Translations under genes and position numbers: made by a program
Notes under the pieces: generated by a model
Databases searched by the model: none
The model's input: the letters and a program-made list of their open reading frames with translations, nothing else
What the model was told of the DNA's origin: nothing
Source: a virus
Virus record (IMG/VR): IMGVR_UViG_3300032117_000047
Span: 1 to 48,112 of that record
Reading direction: 5' to 3' (one strand)
DNA length: 48,112 nucleotides
In this document: in pieces, positions 13,575 through 21,884 of the stretch
How the letters are laid out: the number at the start of each line of letters is the position of its first letter
How positions within the stretch are numbered: the first letter of the stretch is position 1

Positions 13575-13655
13575 ATGGCTATTGATAAAGCACTATACGC
13601 TGCACCCCAAGGCATTATAGACAAGCCTATCAACGGCGGATCAAGATTAATTTAA
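13575..13655 (+). pseudogene. Chimeric 26-codon fragment: portal start fused to the metallopeptidase tail
   Basis: This frame reads MAIDKALYAAPQGI, identical to the portal N-terminus (14520-14561). It then continues IDKPINGGSRLI, identical to the end of the metallopeptidase at 14471-14510. It is a junction of the first 42 bases of portal and the last 53-base tail segment of the next gene. It has its own AAGGAATAAAT upstream region and an in-frame stop, so it could be translated. It most simply marks the rearrangement that placed the metallopeptidase gene here. Confidence 0.75.
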
Positions 13656-13668
13656 GGACATAATATGG
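13616..13668 (+). repeat. 53-bp direct repeat flanking the metallopeptidase insertion, left copy
   Basis: Identical to 14471-14523, exactly 855 bases apart. It covers the last codons of the metallopeptidase, its stop, the following ribosome binding site AAGGA and an ATGG. Confidence 0.95.
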
Positions 13669-14510
13669 GAATCGAATCACTTTTTGGGGTTAATTCAAAT
13701 GACCCTAACTATATAACAGAAGGCAAAGATCTGACCCAGCAAGCCACCAATACTTTAAATAATGCCGGTATTACTGACCCGCGTATATATAACCCAGACT
13801 TAAAATATGTTGGAAGAGAAAATGTATACGAAGGAGGTAGTCCGGGAGTTAAAGCATGGGTGCAACCTAATGACAATCCAAATATTGTAAATTTAGTTAA
13901 ACCAACAGTTTGGGACTTATATAAAAGTCCACTAGATAACCCTTACATTTTGCAGCATGAAGCGGAGCATATGGGTAAATCAGGTAAAACTATTTCAGAA
14001 CGCATGCCATATGGAACCGATTTAGTTTCGCCAGTTGATCGGCAGGAATTAATAACTAAAAATTATGCTAATTTAACAGGGCTATCAGACGATGAGGCAT
14101 ATAAAAAAGTTATGCAGTTTACTAAAAATGCCTTAAGTCACGGTGTAGGGTCGCATATTAAAGATAATTACGGCGTAGAACCAGCTTATATTGGCAGTAG
14201 AAGAGAGCCGGGTATAAGTTCGTTAGAAGAAGTAGCAGCAGATCTTGGCGCAATCCAATCATTATCAAAAAAAGATATTTTTGCAGATCCAGTTTTACAA
14301 AAAAAATTATTTAACAATGATCCTCATTTGATGGAAGCATATAGGTCTATTACAAACCAACATAAAATGGACGCCAAAGATTTAACCCCCTATACAGCAT
14401 ATAAAGAAAACATCCCCCGGTATCAAGAATTGATAGACCAAAATACCGTTAAGAAAGCCAAAGGTGGCGCTATAGACAAGCCTATCAACGGCGGATCAAG
14501 ATTAATTTAA
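13665..14510 (+). CDS. HExxH zinc metallopeptidase-like protein (inserted gene)
   Basis: The 281-residue protein has an HEAEH zinc motif at residues 98-102 (YILQHEAEHMGK). A SSLEEVAADLGA segment near 186-196 supplies a plausible third ligand glutamate, the gluzincin-type layout. It ends KKAKGGAIDKPINGGSRLI. Base composition and codon use look more AT-rich than the flanking terL and portal. The gene sits between them, flanked by 53-bp direct repeats and a broken copy of the portal start, so it is probably a recent insertion. It could process virion proteins, be packaged, or be a moron acting on the host. No signal peptide is visible. Confidence 0.75.
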   Translation: MGIESLFGVNSNDPNYITEGKDLTQQATNTLNNAGITDPRIYNPDLKYVGRENVYEGGSPGVKAWVQPNDNPNIVNLVKPTVWDLYKSPLDNPYILQHEAEHMGKSGKTISERMPYGTDLVSPVDRQELITKNYANLTGLSDDEAYKKVMQFTKNALSHGVGSHIKDNYGVEPAYIGSRREPGISSLEEVAADLGAIQSLSKKDIFADPVLQKKLFNNDPHLMEAYRSITNQHKMDAKDLTPYTAYKENIPRYQELIDQNTVKKAKGGAIDKPINGGSRLI

Positions 14511-14523
14511 GGACATAATATGG
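14471..14523 (+). repeat. 53-bp direct repeat flanking the metallopeptidase insertion, right copy
   Basis: Identical to 13616-13668. Here it comprises the true 3' end of the metallopeptidase gene and the ribosome binding site and first bases of portal. Confidence 0.95.
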
Positions 14524-17093
14524 CTATTGATAAAGCACTATACGCTGCACCCCAAGGCATTGACCAGATTGCTGAAGAACAAGAACCCTTAGAGATCCAG
14601 ATTGAAGATCCCGAAAGTGTAAGCATTAGGCAAGGCGATATGGAGCTAGATATTGAGCCAGAAGAAGAGGAAGATGACTTTGGTATTAATTTAGCAGAAG
14701 AGATGGATGAAAGTCTACTCGGAACAATAGCTAGTGAACTCGTTGCTGATTATGAGACTGATATTGCATCGCGCAAAGATTGGATCCAAACCTATGTAGA
14801 TGGGCTTGAGTTGTTAGGTCTAAAGATAGAAGAGCGCATGGAGCCTTGGCCCGGTGCTTGTGGTGTATACCACCCGTTGTTATCAGAAGCCGTAGTTAAG
14901 TTCCAAGCTGAAACGATGATGGAGACCTTTCCAGCAGCAGGACCCGTAAAAACTCAGATCATTGGCAAAGAAACGCCAGAAAAGAAAGCTGCATCCCAGC
15001 GGGTGCGCGACGACATGAATTACCAACTCACAGATGTGATGACGGAATACAGACCTGAACACGAGAGAATGTTGTGGGGCTTGGGACTTGCAGGTAATGC
15101 GTTTAAGAAAGTGTACTACGACACCTCGGTAGAGCGTCAAGTATCTATGTTTGTCCCAGCAGAAGACATCGTTGTTCCCTATGGCGCATCTAGTCTTGAG
15201 TCTGCTGAACGTGTAACGCATGTCATGAGGAAAACAGAAAACGAGGTTATTCGCTTGCAGATGCAGGGGTTTTACCGAGATGTTGACCTTGGACAGCCTA
15301 CGATGGTGATGGATGAGGTAGAGAAGAAGATTGCTGAGAAGTTAGGCTTTCGCGCGACACAAGATGACCGGTATAAGTTATTAGAGATGCACGTCGAGAT
15401 GGACTTGCCCGGCTATGAACATAAAGATGAGTCAGGTGAAGAAACAGGCTTGGCGCTGCCGTACATTGTGACGATAGATAAAGGCACTAATACTATTCTT
15501 GCTATTCGTAGAAATTGGAACCCAGACGATGAAACTTTTCAGAAGCGACAGCACTTTGTACATTATGGTTATATCCCGGGCTTTGGCTTCTATTGCTTTG
15601 GGCTTATTCATCTCATTGGTGCTTTTGCTAAGTCTGGTACTTCTATTATACGTCAGCTCGTCGATGCTGGAACATTATCCAATTTGCCGGGCGGCTTTAA
15701 AACCCGTGGGCTGCGTGTAAAGGGTGACGATACACCTATATCTCCGGGAGAATTTAGAGACGTTGACGTTCCGAGCGGCTCAATGAGAGATAATATCATG
15801 CCTTTGCCATACAAGGAGCCAAGTCAGGTACTGTTTACGTTATTACAAAATATCATAGACGAAGGCCGTAAATTCGCAGGCGCGGCAGAGCTACAAACAT
15901 CTGACATGAGCGCACAGTCCCCAGTTGGCACAACGCTTGCTATTTTAGAAAGAACATTGAAGATGATGAGCGCAGTTCAGGCTCGTGTGCATTATTCGAT
16001 GAAACAAGAGTTCCGCTTACTAAAACAAATCATAGCGGACTACACCCCCGAGGAATATAACTATGAACCCGATGAAGGTAGCCGCAGGGCTAAGAAGTCT
16101 GATTATGACAATGTGGATGTACTTCCAGTCAGCGATCCTAATGCTGCAACAATGGCGCAAAAAGTTGTCCAATATCAAGCCGCTCTACAGTTAGCACAGA
16201 CTGCACCACAACTCTATGACTTACCCATGTTGCATCGCCAGATGCTTGAGGTCTTGGGTATTAAGAACTACCAAAAGCTTGTTCCAACTCATGAGGACAT
16301 GCGCCCACGCGACCCTGTTACCGAGAACCAGAATATGTTGGCTGGCAAACCGGTCAAAGCGTTTATTTATCAGGATCATCAGGCACACATCACAGTCCAT
16401 ATGGCTGCTGCACAAGACCCACACATTCAACAACTCGTAGGCCAGAACCCACAACTAGCTCAGATGGTACAGGGTGCGTTAACTGCTCACGTAGCAGAAC
16501 ACTTGGGTATGGAGTACCGCAAACAAATTGAGCAAACTATGGGTATGACATTGCCACCACAGCCTGAAGAGGATGATGAAGAAGAAAGCAATATGACACC
16601 CGAGATGGAAGTTCAGATCTCTCAGCTAGCGGCAAAAGCAGCACAACAACTGCTACAGCAACACCAGCAGCAAGCTCAGCAGGCAGCACAACAGCAGCAA
16701 CAGCAAGACCCCCTCATCGCTCTCCAACAGCAGGAACTCCAGATTAAACAAGGGGATCTCCAGCGCAAAGTACAGAAAGACCAGACTGATGCACAACTCA
16801 AACTGCAACAGCAACAGATCGAAAGGGAAAGGATTGCTGCTCAACAACACACCTCTGGCGCTCAAATTGCCGCTAAAGCTTTCGGGGATCACGCTCAAAG
16901 GGAACATCAACATATATCTGAAGGGGCTAGGTTAGGGATAGATGCTACTAAACACCTTACTAATTTAGCACATCAGAGAGAACAAAGTGCTCAACAAAAC
17001 CAAATACAGCGAGAGCAAATGGCACAACAAGCCAGACAAGCTCAACAGGCTGCTAAGAAACCCGCAGCGAAACCTGCCAAAAAAGGTGAGTAA
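14520..17093 (+). CDS. Portal protein
   Basis: The 857-residue protein has an acidic N-terminus. A core then begins near residue 80 (DWIQTYVDGLELLGLKIEER) and contains PWPGACGVYHPLL and YRPEHERMLWGLGLAGNAFK, typical of a large podovirus-type portal. From about residue 690 the C-terminus is a Gln/Ala-rich coiled coil, a barrel-like extension seen in P22-type portals, ending in a Lys/Pro/Ala tail. The portal would form the dodecameric ring where TerL docks and to which the connectors at 27287 and 29504 attach. Its start uses AAGGA from the repeated segment. The stop overlaps the next ATG by one base. Confidence 0.88.
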   Translation: MAIDKALYAAPQGIDQIAEEQEPLEIQIEDPESVSIRQGDMELDIEPEEEEDDFGINLAEEMDESLLGTIASELVADYETDIASRKDWIQTYVDGLELLGLKIEERMEPWPGACGVYHPLLSEAVVKFQAETMMETFPAAGPVKTQIIGKETPEKKAASQRVRDDMNYQLTDVMTEYRPEHERMLWGLGLAGNAFKKVYYDTSVERQVSMFVPAEDIVVPYGASSLESAERVTHVMRKTENEVIRLQMQGFYRDVDLGQPTMVMDEVEKKIAEKLGFRATQDDRYKLLEMHVEMDLPGYEHKDESGEETGLALPYIVTIDKGTNTILAIRRNWNPDDETFQKRQHFVHYGYIPGFGFYCFGLIHLIGAFAKSGTSIIRQLVDAGTLSNLPGGFKTRGLRVKGDDTPISPGEFRDVDVPSGSMRDNIMPLPYKEPSQVLFTLLQNIIDEGRKFAGAAELQTSDMSAQSPVGTTLAILERTLKMMSAVQARVHYSMKQEFRLLKQIIADYTPEEYNYEPDEGSRRAKKSDYDNVDVLPVSDPNAATMAQKVVQYQAALQLAQTAPQLYDLPMLHRQMLEVLGIKNYQKLVPTHEDMRPRDPVTENQNMLAGKPVKAFIYQDHQAHITVHMAAAQDPHIQQLVGQNPQLAQMVQGALTAHVAEHLGMEYRKQIEQTMGMTLPPQPEEDDEEESNMTPEMEVQISQLAAKAAQQLLQQHQQQAQQAAQQQQQQDPLIALQQQELQIKQGDLQRKVQKDQTDAQLKLQQQQIERERIAAQQHTSGAQIAAKAFGDHAQREHQHISEGARLGIDATKHLTNLAHQREQSAQQNQIQREQMAQQARQAQQAAKKPAAKPAKKGE

Positions 17094-17290
17094 TGCAAAA
17101 CGATAAGTTGTTAGATCTGTTAATTCAGAACATAGACAAGAAAGTAGAACAACTTCAAGAGGCTCTTGGTGCATTTTCGGCTAAGAGTTTTGAGGAGTAC
17201 AGCAGTATATGCGGTGAGATTAAAGGTCTTCTCACTTCGCGTAGATATATGACAGACCTTAAACACAATATGGAGCATTCAGATGAATGA
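17093..17290 (+). CDS. Small hypothetical head-region protein (65 aa)
   Basis: A 65-residue, mostly helical protein (MQNDKLLDLLIQNIDKKVEQ, then LQEALGAFSAKSFEEYSSIC) sits between portal and the GroES-like gene, overlapping both by a few bases. The tight packing supports it as real. No family is recognised; a chaperone-associated or assembly helper is conceivable from position only. Confidence 0.7.
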   Translation: MQNDKLLDLLIQNIDKKVEQLQEALGAFSAKSFEEYSSICGEIKGLLTSRRYMTDLKHNMEHSDE

Positions 17291-17699
17291 AATCCTTATC
17301 GGCACAAACCCCGATAACCCACAAGTAGTAGGCAGTTACAGACCCGAGGCCACCGCCGAGGAAAAAGCAAGTCAACTCCCCAAGCCAACCGGCTACCACA
17401 TTCTATGCGCGATCCCAGAAGTTGAGAAGACGTTCGATAGTGGTTTGGAAAAGGCTGATATTACCGTCCATCACGAAGAGCTATTAACTACGGTGCTGTT
17501 TGTCGTAGATCTTGGCCCTGATTGTTACTCTGACAAAGCTAAGTATCCAAGTGGTCCTTGGTGCAAAAAAGGCGATTTTGTTTTAGTACGACCCAACTCA
17601 GGCTCTAGGTTAATAATTCATGGTCGTGAGTTTAGGATGATTTATGACGACACCGTTGAGGCTGTTGTAGATGATCCACGCGGTATTAAACGTAAATAA
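17283..17699 (+). CDS. GroES-like co-chaperonin
   Basis: The 138-residue protein has the beta-barrel pattern of a 10-kDa chaperonin. It opens with a strand (GYHILCAIPEVEKTFDSG), then has a mobile-loop-like HHEELLTTVLFVVDLGPDCY segment. CKKGDFVLVRPNSGSRLIIH and EFRMIYDDTVEAVVDD follow, matching the GDRV...V-x-G-x-E-(Y/F) and D(D/E)-I-x-A-V endings of GroES. Known phage relatives (T4 Gp31, RB49 CocO) pair with host GroEL to fold the capsid protein. Its place just before the scaffold and capsid genes fits. The IVL-type mobile loop cannot be confirmed, so the call is from overall pattern. Confidence 0.75.
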   Translation: MNEILIGTNPDNPQVVGSYRPEATAEEKASQLPKPTGYHILCAIPEVEKTFDSGLEKADITVHHEELLTTVLFVVDLGPDCYSDKAKYPSGPWCKKGDFVLVRPNSGSRLIIHGREFRMIYDDTVEAVVDDPRGIKRK

Positions 17700-17708
17700 G
17701 GAGTTGCT

Positions 17709-18653
17709 ATGAGTGAGTTTAAATTCCCAGATGAAGTCGAAGATAAGATCGACATTGAAGTAGAAGGTGATGAGGTAAATATCGAGATTGAAGACGATAC
17801 ACCTCCAGAGGATAGAAATGTCCAACCCCTTCCTGAAGAAATGGCTAAAGAATTAGAGAAAGCCGATGAATCAGAAGAGTATTCAGCTAACGTCAAAAAT
17901 AAGTTTAAGCAATACAAGAAAGCTTGGCATGATGAGCGTAGAGCAAAAGAATCTGCTTTCCGTGAACAACAAGAAGCCCTTGCAGCTGCTCAACGTATTC
18001 TTGATGAGAACAAACGTCTTAAGGACATGCTAGCTAACGGTGAGAAAGAACTCATCAATACATATCAAAACTCCGCAAGTATGGAGCTAGATAAGGCTAA
18101 GCAGAACTACAAAGACGCTTATGACTCAGGTGATTCTGATCGGTTGCTTGAAGCGCAAGAAGAAATGATTGCTGCTAAATTGAAGTTGGATAAGGCTAAA
18201 AACTTTAAACCGACTGTACACGCAGAAGGAAATGTGGTACAACAGCAACAAAGAGCGCCACAAGCTCAACAGATGGACCCCAAGGTAGCCCAATGGGTTG
18301 CTAAGAACAAATGGTACACAGACCCTTCAAAAAAGGCGATGAGTAGATTTGCGGTAGGAGTTCATGAAGAGCTGCAAGAGCGTTATGGACAAAGTTTTAT
18401 TGGTACGGACGAATATTTCAACCGTATTGATAGCGAAGTACATCGTCGATTCCCAGAAGAATTTGCAGACGAAAAATCAAACGATGAGGAAGAAAAACCT
18501 CAACGTACAAAACCTAGCACAGTAGTCGCCCCAGCCAAAAGAAGTACGGCTCCCAAACGAGTTGTGCTAACTAAAAGTGCTGTGGCAATCGCCAAAAAAC
18601 TCGGTATATCCCCTGAGCAATATGCTCGTGAAATGACTAAGCTGGAGGCTTAA
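17709..18653 (+). CDS. Scaffolding protein
   Basis: The 314-residue protein begins with a very acidic region (residues 1-55). A long charged coiled coil follows (about 60-170, e.g. FREQQEALAAAQRILDENKR), then a Gln-rich linker and a basic C-terminal end (APKRVVLTKSAVAIAKKLGI). This acidic, coiled-coil, basic-tail plan is that of a P22-type or T7-type scaffold whose C-terminus binds the coat protein. It lies just before the capsid genes and after a GGAGT ribosome binding site. No protease signature is visible in it. Confidence 0.82.
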   Translation: MSEFKFPDEVEDKIDIEVEGDEVNIEIEDDTPPEDRNVQPLPEEMAKELEKADESEEYSANVKNKFKQYKKAWHDERRAKESAFREQQEALAAAQRILDENKRLKDMLANGEKELINTYQNSASMELDKAKQNYKDAYDSGDSDRLLEAQEEMIAAKLKLDKAKNFKPTVHAEGNVVQQQQRAPQAQQMDPKVAQWVAKNKWYTDPSKKAMSRFAVGVHEELQERYGQSFIGTDEYFNRIDSEVHRRFPEEFADEKSNDEEEKPQRTKPSTVVAPAKRSTAPKRVVLTKSAVAIAKKLGISPEQYAREMTKLEA

Positions 18654-18655
18654 TT

Positions 18656-19120
18656 ATGACTACTAATGCTAATAGTAATAACCGTATTACCCGTGAAATG
18701 CAAAGTCGTGAACTAACAGGACGTCCCAAGCAGTGGATGAGACCTGAGTTGTTACCGGAACCCGACAAAGAACCGGGATTTGCATATCGTTGGATTCGAG
18801 TTTCTATGCTTGAAAAGTCCGATCCTCGCAACCTCTCATCAAGACTGCGCGAAGGCTGGGAACCAGTAAAAGTAGAAGAACAACCGAAATTTAAACTGCT
18901 AGCCACTCAAACCGGTCAGTTCGCTGGCAATATTGAGATTGGTGGATTATTACTCTGCAAGACGCCGATTGAATTCGTGGAGCAACAGCAGGCTTATATT
19001 GCTGAACAAACCCGGATGCAAACGGAAGCTGTAGATAATAATTTAATGCGCCAAAGTGATCCTCGCATGCCGATCTTCCAAGAACGACGTTCATCGACCA
19101 CTTTTGGTAAAGGTTCCTAA
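18656..19120 (+). CDS. Conserved head-region protein (154 aa)
   Basis: This soluble protein has an Arg/Pro-rich N-terminus (ITREMQSRELTGRPKQWMRP), a strand KFKLLATQTGQFAGNIEIGG and a helix EFVEQQQAYIAEQTRMQTEA, ending STTFGKGS. Similar proteins occur between scaffold and capsid genes in related phages, by familiarity. It could be an internal head or assembly protein. It follows the scaffold stop after two bases. Confidence 0.72.
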   Translation: MTTNANSNNRITREMQSRELTGRPKQWMRPELLPEPDKEPGFAYRWIRVSMLEKSDPRNLSSRLREGWEPVKVEEQPKFKLLATQTGQFAGNIEIGGLLLCKTPIEFVEQQQAYIAEQTRMQTEAVDNNLMRQSDPRMPIFQERRSSTTFGKGS

Positions 19121-19137
19121 AATTAATGGAGATTTAA

Positions 19138-20025
19138 ATGGCTTATCCAATTATCCCAGCCCCTTACGGGTTTAAGCCGATTAATCTTATTGGCGGTCAG
19201 GTCTTTTCAGGCTCGACACGTAACCTACCTATTCAATATGGTTACGCCACCAATATTTTCTTCGGTGATGTAGTTGCAATTACTCGCGGTTTTGTTACGC
19301 GTATTACTCTAACCACTGGCGGCTCTGCTGCTACTGGCGCTGTCGGTTACGGTCTGACCGGTATTTTCCTCGGTTGTTCGTTCACCGACCCAGTTACCAA
19401 GCAAAAGCGTTTCAGCCAATTCTGGCCCGCTTCGACTTTAGCTGGTGACGCAGTTGCTATCGTTACTGACGATCCTGACACAGTTTTCAAAGCTGCTGTT
19501 GTGACCGCACAGGGTGGTACGACTATCGGTTCGGCTGCTACGGCTATGATCGGTTTGAACATTGCTGGCTCTGATTTGGCTGGTAACATCAACACCGGTG
19601 ATTCGTCAAACGGCGTTCTGTCAACCTCGGCTGCTACGACTGCTGCTCTGCCTTGGAGAATTGTTGATATCGTCCGCGATACGGCAGTAAACCTCGGTAC
19701 AGCTACGTACACAAGCGGTACAACCACTCTAACCACAAGCGCCTTGCCTTACGCCCTACCAGTTGGTACGGAAGTTGGCTTCTTGGCTTCTAACGGTCAG
19801 TATGTTGGTACGGCTTCGTATGTCAGCACCGCAGCTTCGGCTGGTGCAACTTCTGTTGTTCTCAATGCTCAGTACGGCACTGTTAACGCAGGTGGTGCAG
19901 CATCGACTGGCGCTACGATCCCCGCAAGCTCGACTCTGGTATTTACCCAGTATCCCGAAGTGTTGATTAAGTTCAACCACGGTGTACATGAGTATTATCA
20001 GAACACCGCAACTCAAACCGCTTAA
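19138..20025 (+). CDS. Capsid-associated (decoration-type) structural protein
   Basis: The 295-residue protein is rich in Ala, Gly, Thr and Val with very few charges, a composition typical of abundant virion proteins. It opens MAYPIIPAPYGFKPINLIGG and ends FNHGVHEYYQNTATQTA. Middle segments such as LGTATYTSGTTTLTTSALPY look like an inserted beta module. It has an own GGAG ribosome binding site and lies immediately before the major capsid gene. A head decoration or minor capsid role is likely from position and composition; a second coat protein is the alternative. Confidence 0.65.
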   Translation: MAYPIIPAPYGFKPINLIGGQVFSGSTRNLPIQYGYATNIFFGDVVAITRGFVTRITLTTGGSAATGAVGYGLTGIFLGCSFTDPVTKQKRFSQFWPASTLAGDAVAIVTDDPDTVFKAAVVTAQGGTTIGSAATAMIGLNIAGSDLAGNINTGDSSNGVLSTSAATTAALPWRIVDIVRDTAVNLGTATYTSGTTTLTTSALPYALPVGTEVGFLASNGQYVGTASYVSTAASAGATSVVLNAQYGTVNAGGAASTGATIPASSTLVFTQYPEVLIKFNHGVHEYYQNTATQTA

Positions 20026-20038
20026 TTAGGAGCTAATA

Positions 20039-20941
20039 ATGGCTATTTCACGCGCACAGCTACTTAAAGAGCTTTTACCCGGTTTGAACGCTTTGTTCGG
20101 TCTGGAGTATGCTCGCTATGGTGAAGAACACAAAGAGATCTACGAAACAGAGACCTCCGAGCGTTCTTTTGAAGAAGAAACAAAACTGTCTGGTTTTTCT
20201 GCTGCCCCTGTCAAGAATGAAGGCTCTGCCATCGCTTACGACAACGCACAGGAAGCTTGGACAGCTCGATACAACCACGAGACCATCGCCCTTGGTTTCT
20301 CCCTCACGGAAGAAGCTATTGAAGATAACTTGTACGACTCGCTGTCGGCTCGTTATACCAAAGGCTTGGCTCGCGCAATGGCTTACACCAAACAGGTTAA
20401 AGCAGCTGCAATTTTGAACAACGGTTTCTCTGCTCAGTTTACTGGCGGTGACGGTGTATCACTATTTAGCTCAGCTCACCCATTGGTTAACGGTGGTACT
20501 AACGCTAACACTCCATCAACTCCTGCTGATTTGAACGAAACGGCTCTTGAAAACGCTGTTATTCAGATCGCTGCATGGACTGATGAACGTGGTCTGCTGA
20601 TTGCTGCTAAGCCCCGTAAGTTGATAGTTCCACCTGCACTCCAATTCGTTGCAACTCGTTTGCTGGATACGGAACTGCGTGTTGGTACTAACAACAACGA
20701 CATCAACGCAATTAAGAACAACGGTGCTGTTCCTGAAGGTTACACCATTAACCACTTCTTGACCGCAACCAACGCATGGTTCTTAACGACTGATGTGCCT
20801 AACGGCTTGAAGCACTTTGTTCGTATTCCACTCCAGAATTCAATGGATGGAGACTTTGACACAGGCAACGTACGTTACAAATCTCGTGAGCGTTACAGCT
20901 TCGGTTACTCCGATCCGCTGGGTGTTTACGGTTCGTACTAA
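20039..20941 (+). CDS. Major capsid protein
   Basis: The 300-residue protein starts MAISRAQLLKELLPGLNALF. It contains YTKQVKAAAILNNGFSAQFT and LFSSAHPLVNGGTNANTPST, a pattern typical of HK97-fold coat proteins of the Mu gpT-like and related groups. It lies downstream of scaffold and is followed by a strong terminator at 21015-21040. Ribosome binding site AGGAG precedes the ATG. There is no separate prohead protease nearby, unless the metallopeptidase at 13665 serves; the scaffold may be released intact. Confidence 0.85.
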   Translation: MAISRAQLLKELLPGLNALFGLEYARYGEEHKEIYETETSERSFEEETKLSGFSAAPVKNEGSAIAYDNAQEAWTARYNHETIALGFSLTEEAIEDNLYDSLSARYTKGLARAMAYTKQVKAAAILNNGFSAQFTGGDGVSLFSSAHPLVNGGTNANTPSTPADLNETALENAVIQIAAWTDERGLLIAAKPRKLIVPPALQFVATRLLDTELRVGTNNNDINAIKNNGAVPEGYTINHFLTATNAWFLTTDVPNGLKHFVRIPLQNSMDGDFDTGNVRYKSRERYSFGYSDPLGVYGSY

Positions 20942-20945
20942 AAAA

Positions 20946-21006
20946 TTAAGGGGCGCACAGCTAAAGGTCGTTGCGCTTAAACGAGTACCCTAAGGACCGC
21001 CCTTAA
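20946..21006 (+). ncRNA. Possible structured RNA downstream of the capsid gene
   Basis: TTAAGGGGCG (20946-20955) can pair with CGCCCTTAA (20998-21006) over nine base pairs with one bulge. Inside, GGTC (20966) can pair with GACC (20995). A competing hairpin GCGCA/TGCGC (20953-20976) overlaps the outer stem. The block lies between the capsid stop and the terminator. It could protect the message end or control termination; no known RNA family is recognised. Confidence 0.3.
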
Positions 21007-21014
21007 CCTTTTAG

Positions 21015-21040
21015 CCCCGCTCACAAGGCGGGGTTTTTTA
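21015..21040 (+). terminator. Rho-independent terminator after the major capsid gene
   Basis: CCCCGC-TCACAAG-GCGGGG is followed by six T. It ends the first virion block and lies at the 3' side of the leftward HNH gene. The minus strand lacks a T run, so it works for rightward transcription only. Confidence 0.9.
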
Positions 21041-21406
21041 TGGGCCTTTGCTTTTCTTTTTACGAGCTTTTTTCTTATCATGATGCTCGTTGTAGTGTAC
21101 GATTCTGTGGCAGTTTGCACACAGCACAACGCATTTCTTAATTTCTTCGAATGCAGCTTTGTACGTCCCAGACCTGAGTAGGGCGTGCAATTTCCTATTT
21201 TCTGGGGATCGTTCTACGTGATGGAAATCCAACGTGGCTGGATGATTTTGCCCGCACTGTATGCAAGATAATGTCTTTTTATACTCAAGCCATTCCGACT
21301 TTTTGTTAGCCCTATGTAATTTAGTCGCGGCTTTTACAGATTCTTTATTTTTTTGATAATGTCGTCGTTGAGCGGCTAACCTGTTTTCTTTTTCTTTGTA
21401 CGGCAT
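21038..21406 (-). CDS. HNH-type endonuclease, small
   Basis: The 122-residue protein is basic. It has a CIQC knuckle (48-51), the core DFHHVE (60-65) and VVLCANCHRIVH (93-104), giving four cysteines for structural zinc and the HNH catalytic histidines. It is on the strand opposite to its capsid-gene neighbours. It could be a free-standing homing nuclease or a packaging-linked HNH, though the latter normally lie near terL. It overlaps the GNAT gene upstream by 31 bases, so the two are probably co-transcribed. Confidence 0.82.
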   Translation of the reverse strand: MPYKEKENRLAAQRRHYQKNKESVKAATKLHRANKKSEWLEYKKTLSCIQCGQNHPATLDFHHVERSPENRKLHALLRSGTYKAAFEEIKKCVVLCANCHRIVHYNEHHDKKKARKKKSKGP

Positions 21407-21834
21407 TCGATTTTCTTTCTCCAGTACAGGGCGTATTTAAAAGACCACGGAACAGTCGGATCGTAAAGCTTAAACCCGCATGATATCAAAGAATTAGAAG
21501 AGGCAGGGTTACGATAAGTATCAGTGATGAGCCAATTCCAGTTCAATTTCTTTGCTTGTTGTTCACGGACTTGTACAAGTCTCTTCTGCAAACCCTTACC
21601 ACGAAACTCACGCATAACCCCCGCGCGACATAAATACCCACAATCTACCCAAGCACTTGATCTAACAAGACCAGCAAAAGCCACAGGTTTACCTTCTTCT
21701 GTGTAGGCTATCCACCAATGTCCCCTAGAAACATCATATGGCTTATCTCTTGGTAAACATTGTTTTTGAAGATATACCAAAATAGATACGATTTCAGGCT
21801 TGCGGCAATCAACCTTATTGATGTAAAACTTCAT
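21376..21834 (-). CDS. GNAT-family N-acetyltransferase
   Basis: The 152-residue protein carries GNAT motif A (CRAGVMREFRGKGLQKRLVQ, with RGKGLQ at 78-83 for the acetyl-CoA pyrophosphate) and a motif B NPASSNSLISCGFKLYD. The C-terminus is lysine-rich and overlaps the HNH gene. The acceptor substrate cannot be predicted. With the HNH gene it forms a leftward two-gene unit inside rightward virion genes, the usual look of a moron insertion. A second GNAT-like protein is at 43821. Confidence 0.85.
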   Translation of the reverse strand: MKFYINKVDCRKPEIVSILVYLQKQCLPRDKPYDVSRGHWWIAYTEEGKPVAFAGLVRSSAWVDCGYLCRAGVMREFRGKGLQKRLVQVREQQAKKLNWNWLITDTYRNPASSNSLISCGFKLYDPTVPWSFKYALYWRKKIECRTKKKKTG

Positions 21835-21884
21835 AAAATATCCGTTATAGTTAAAACCCTTACATAAATAGTACTTTAATCTTG

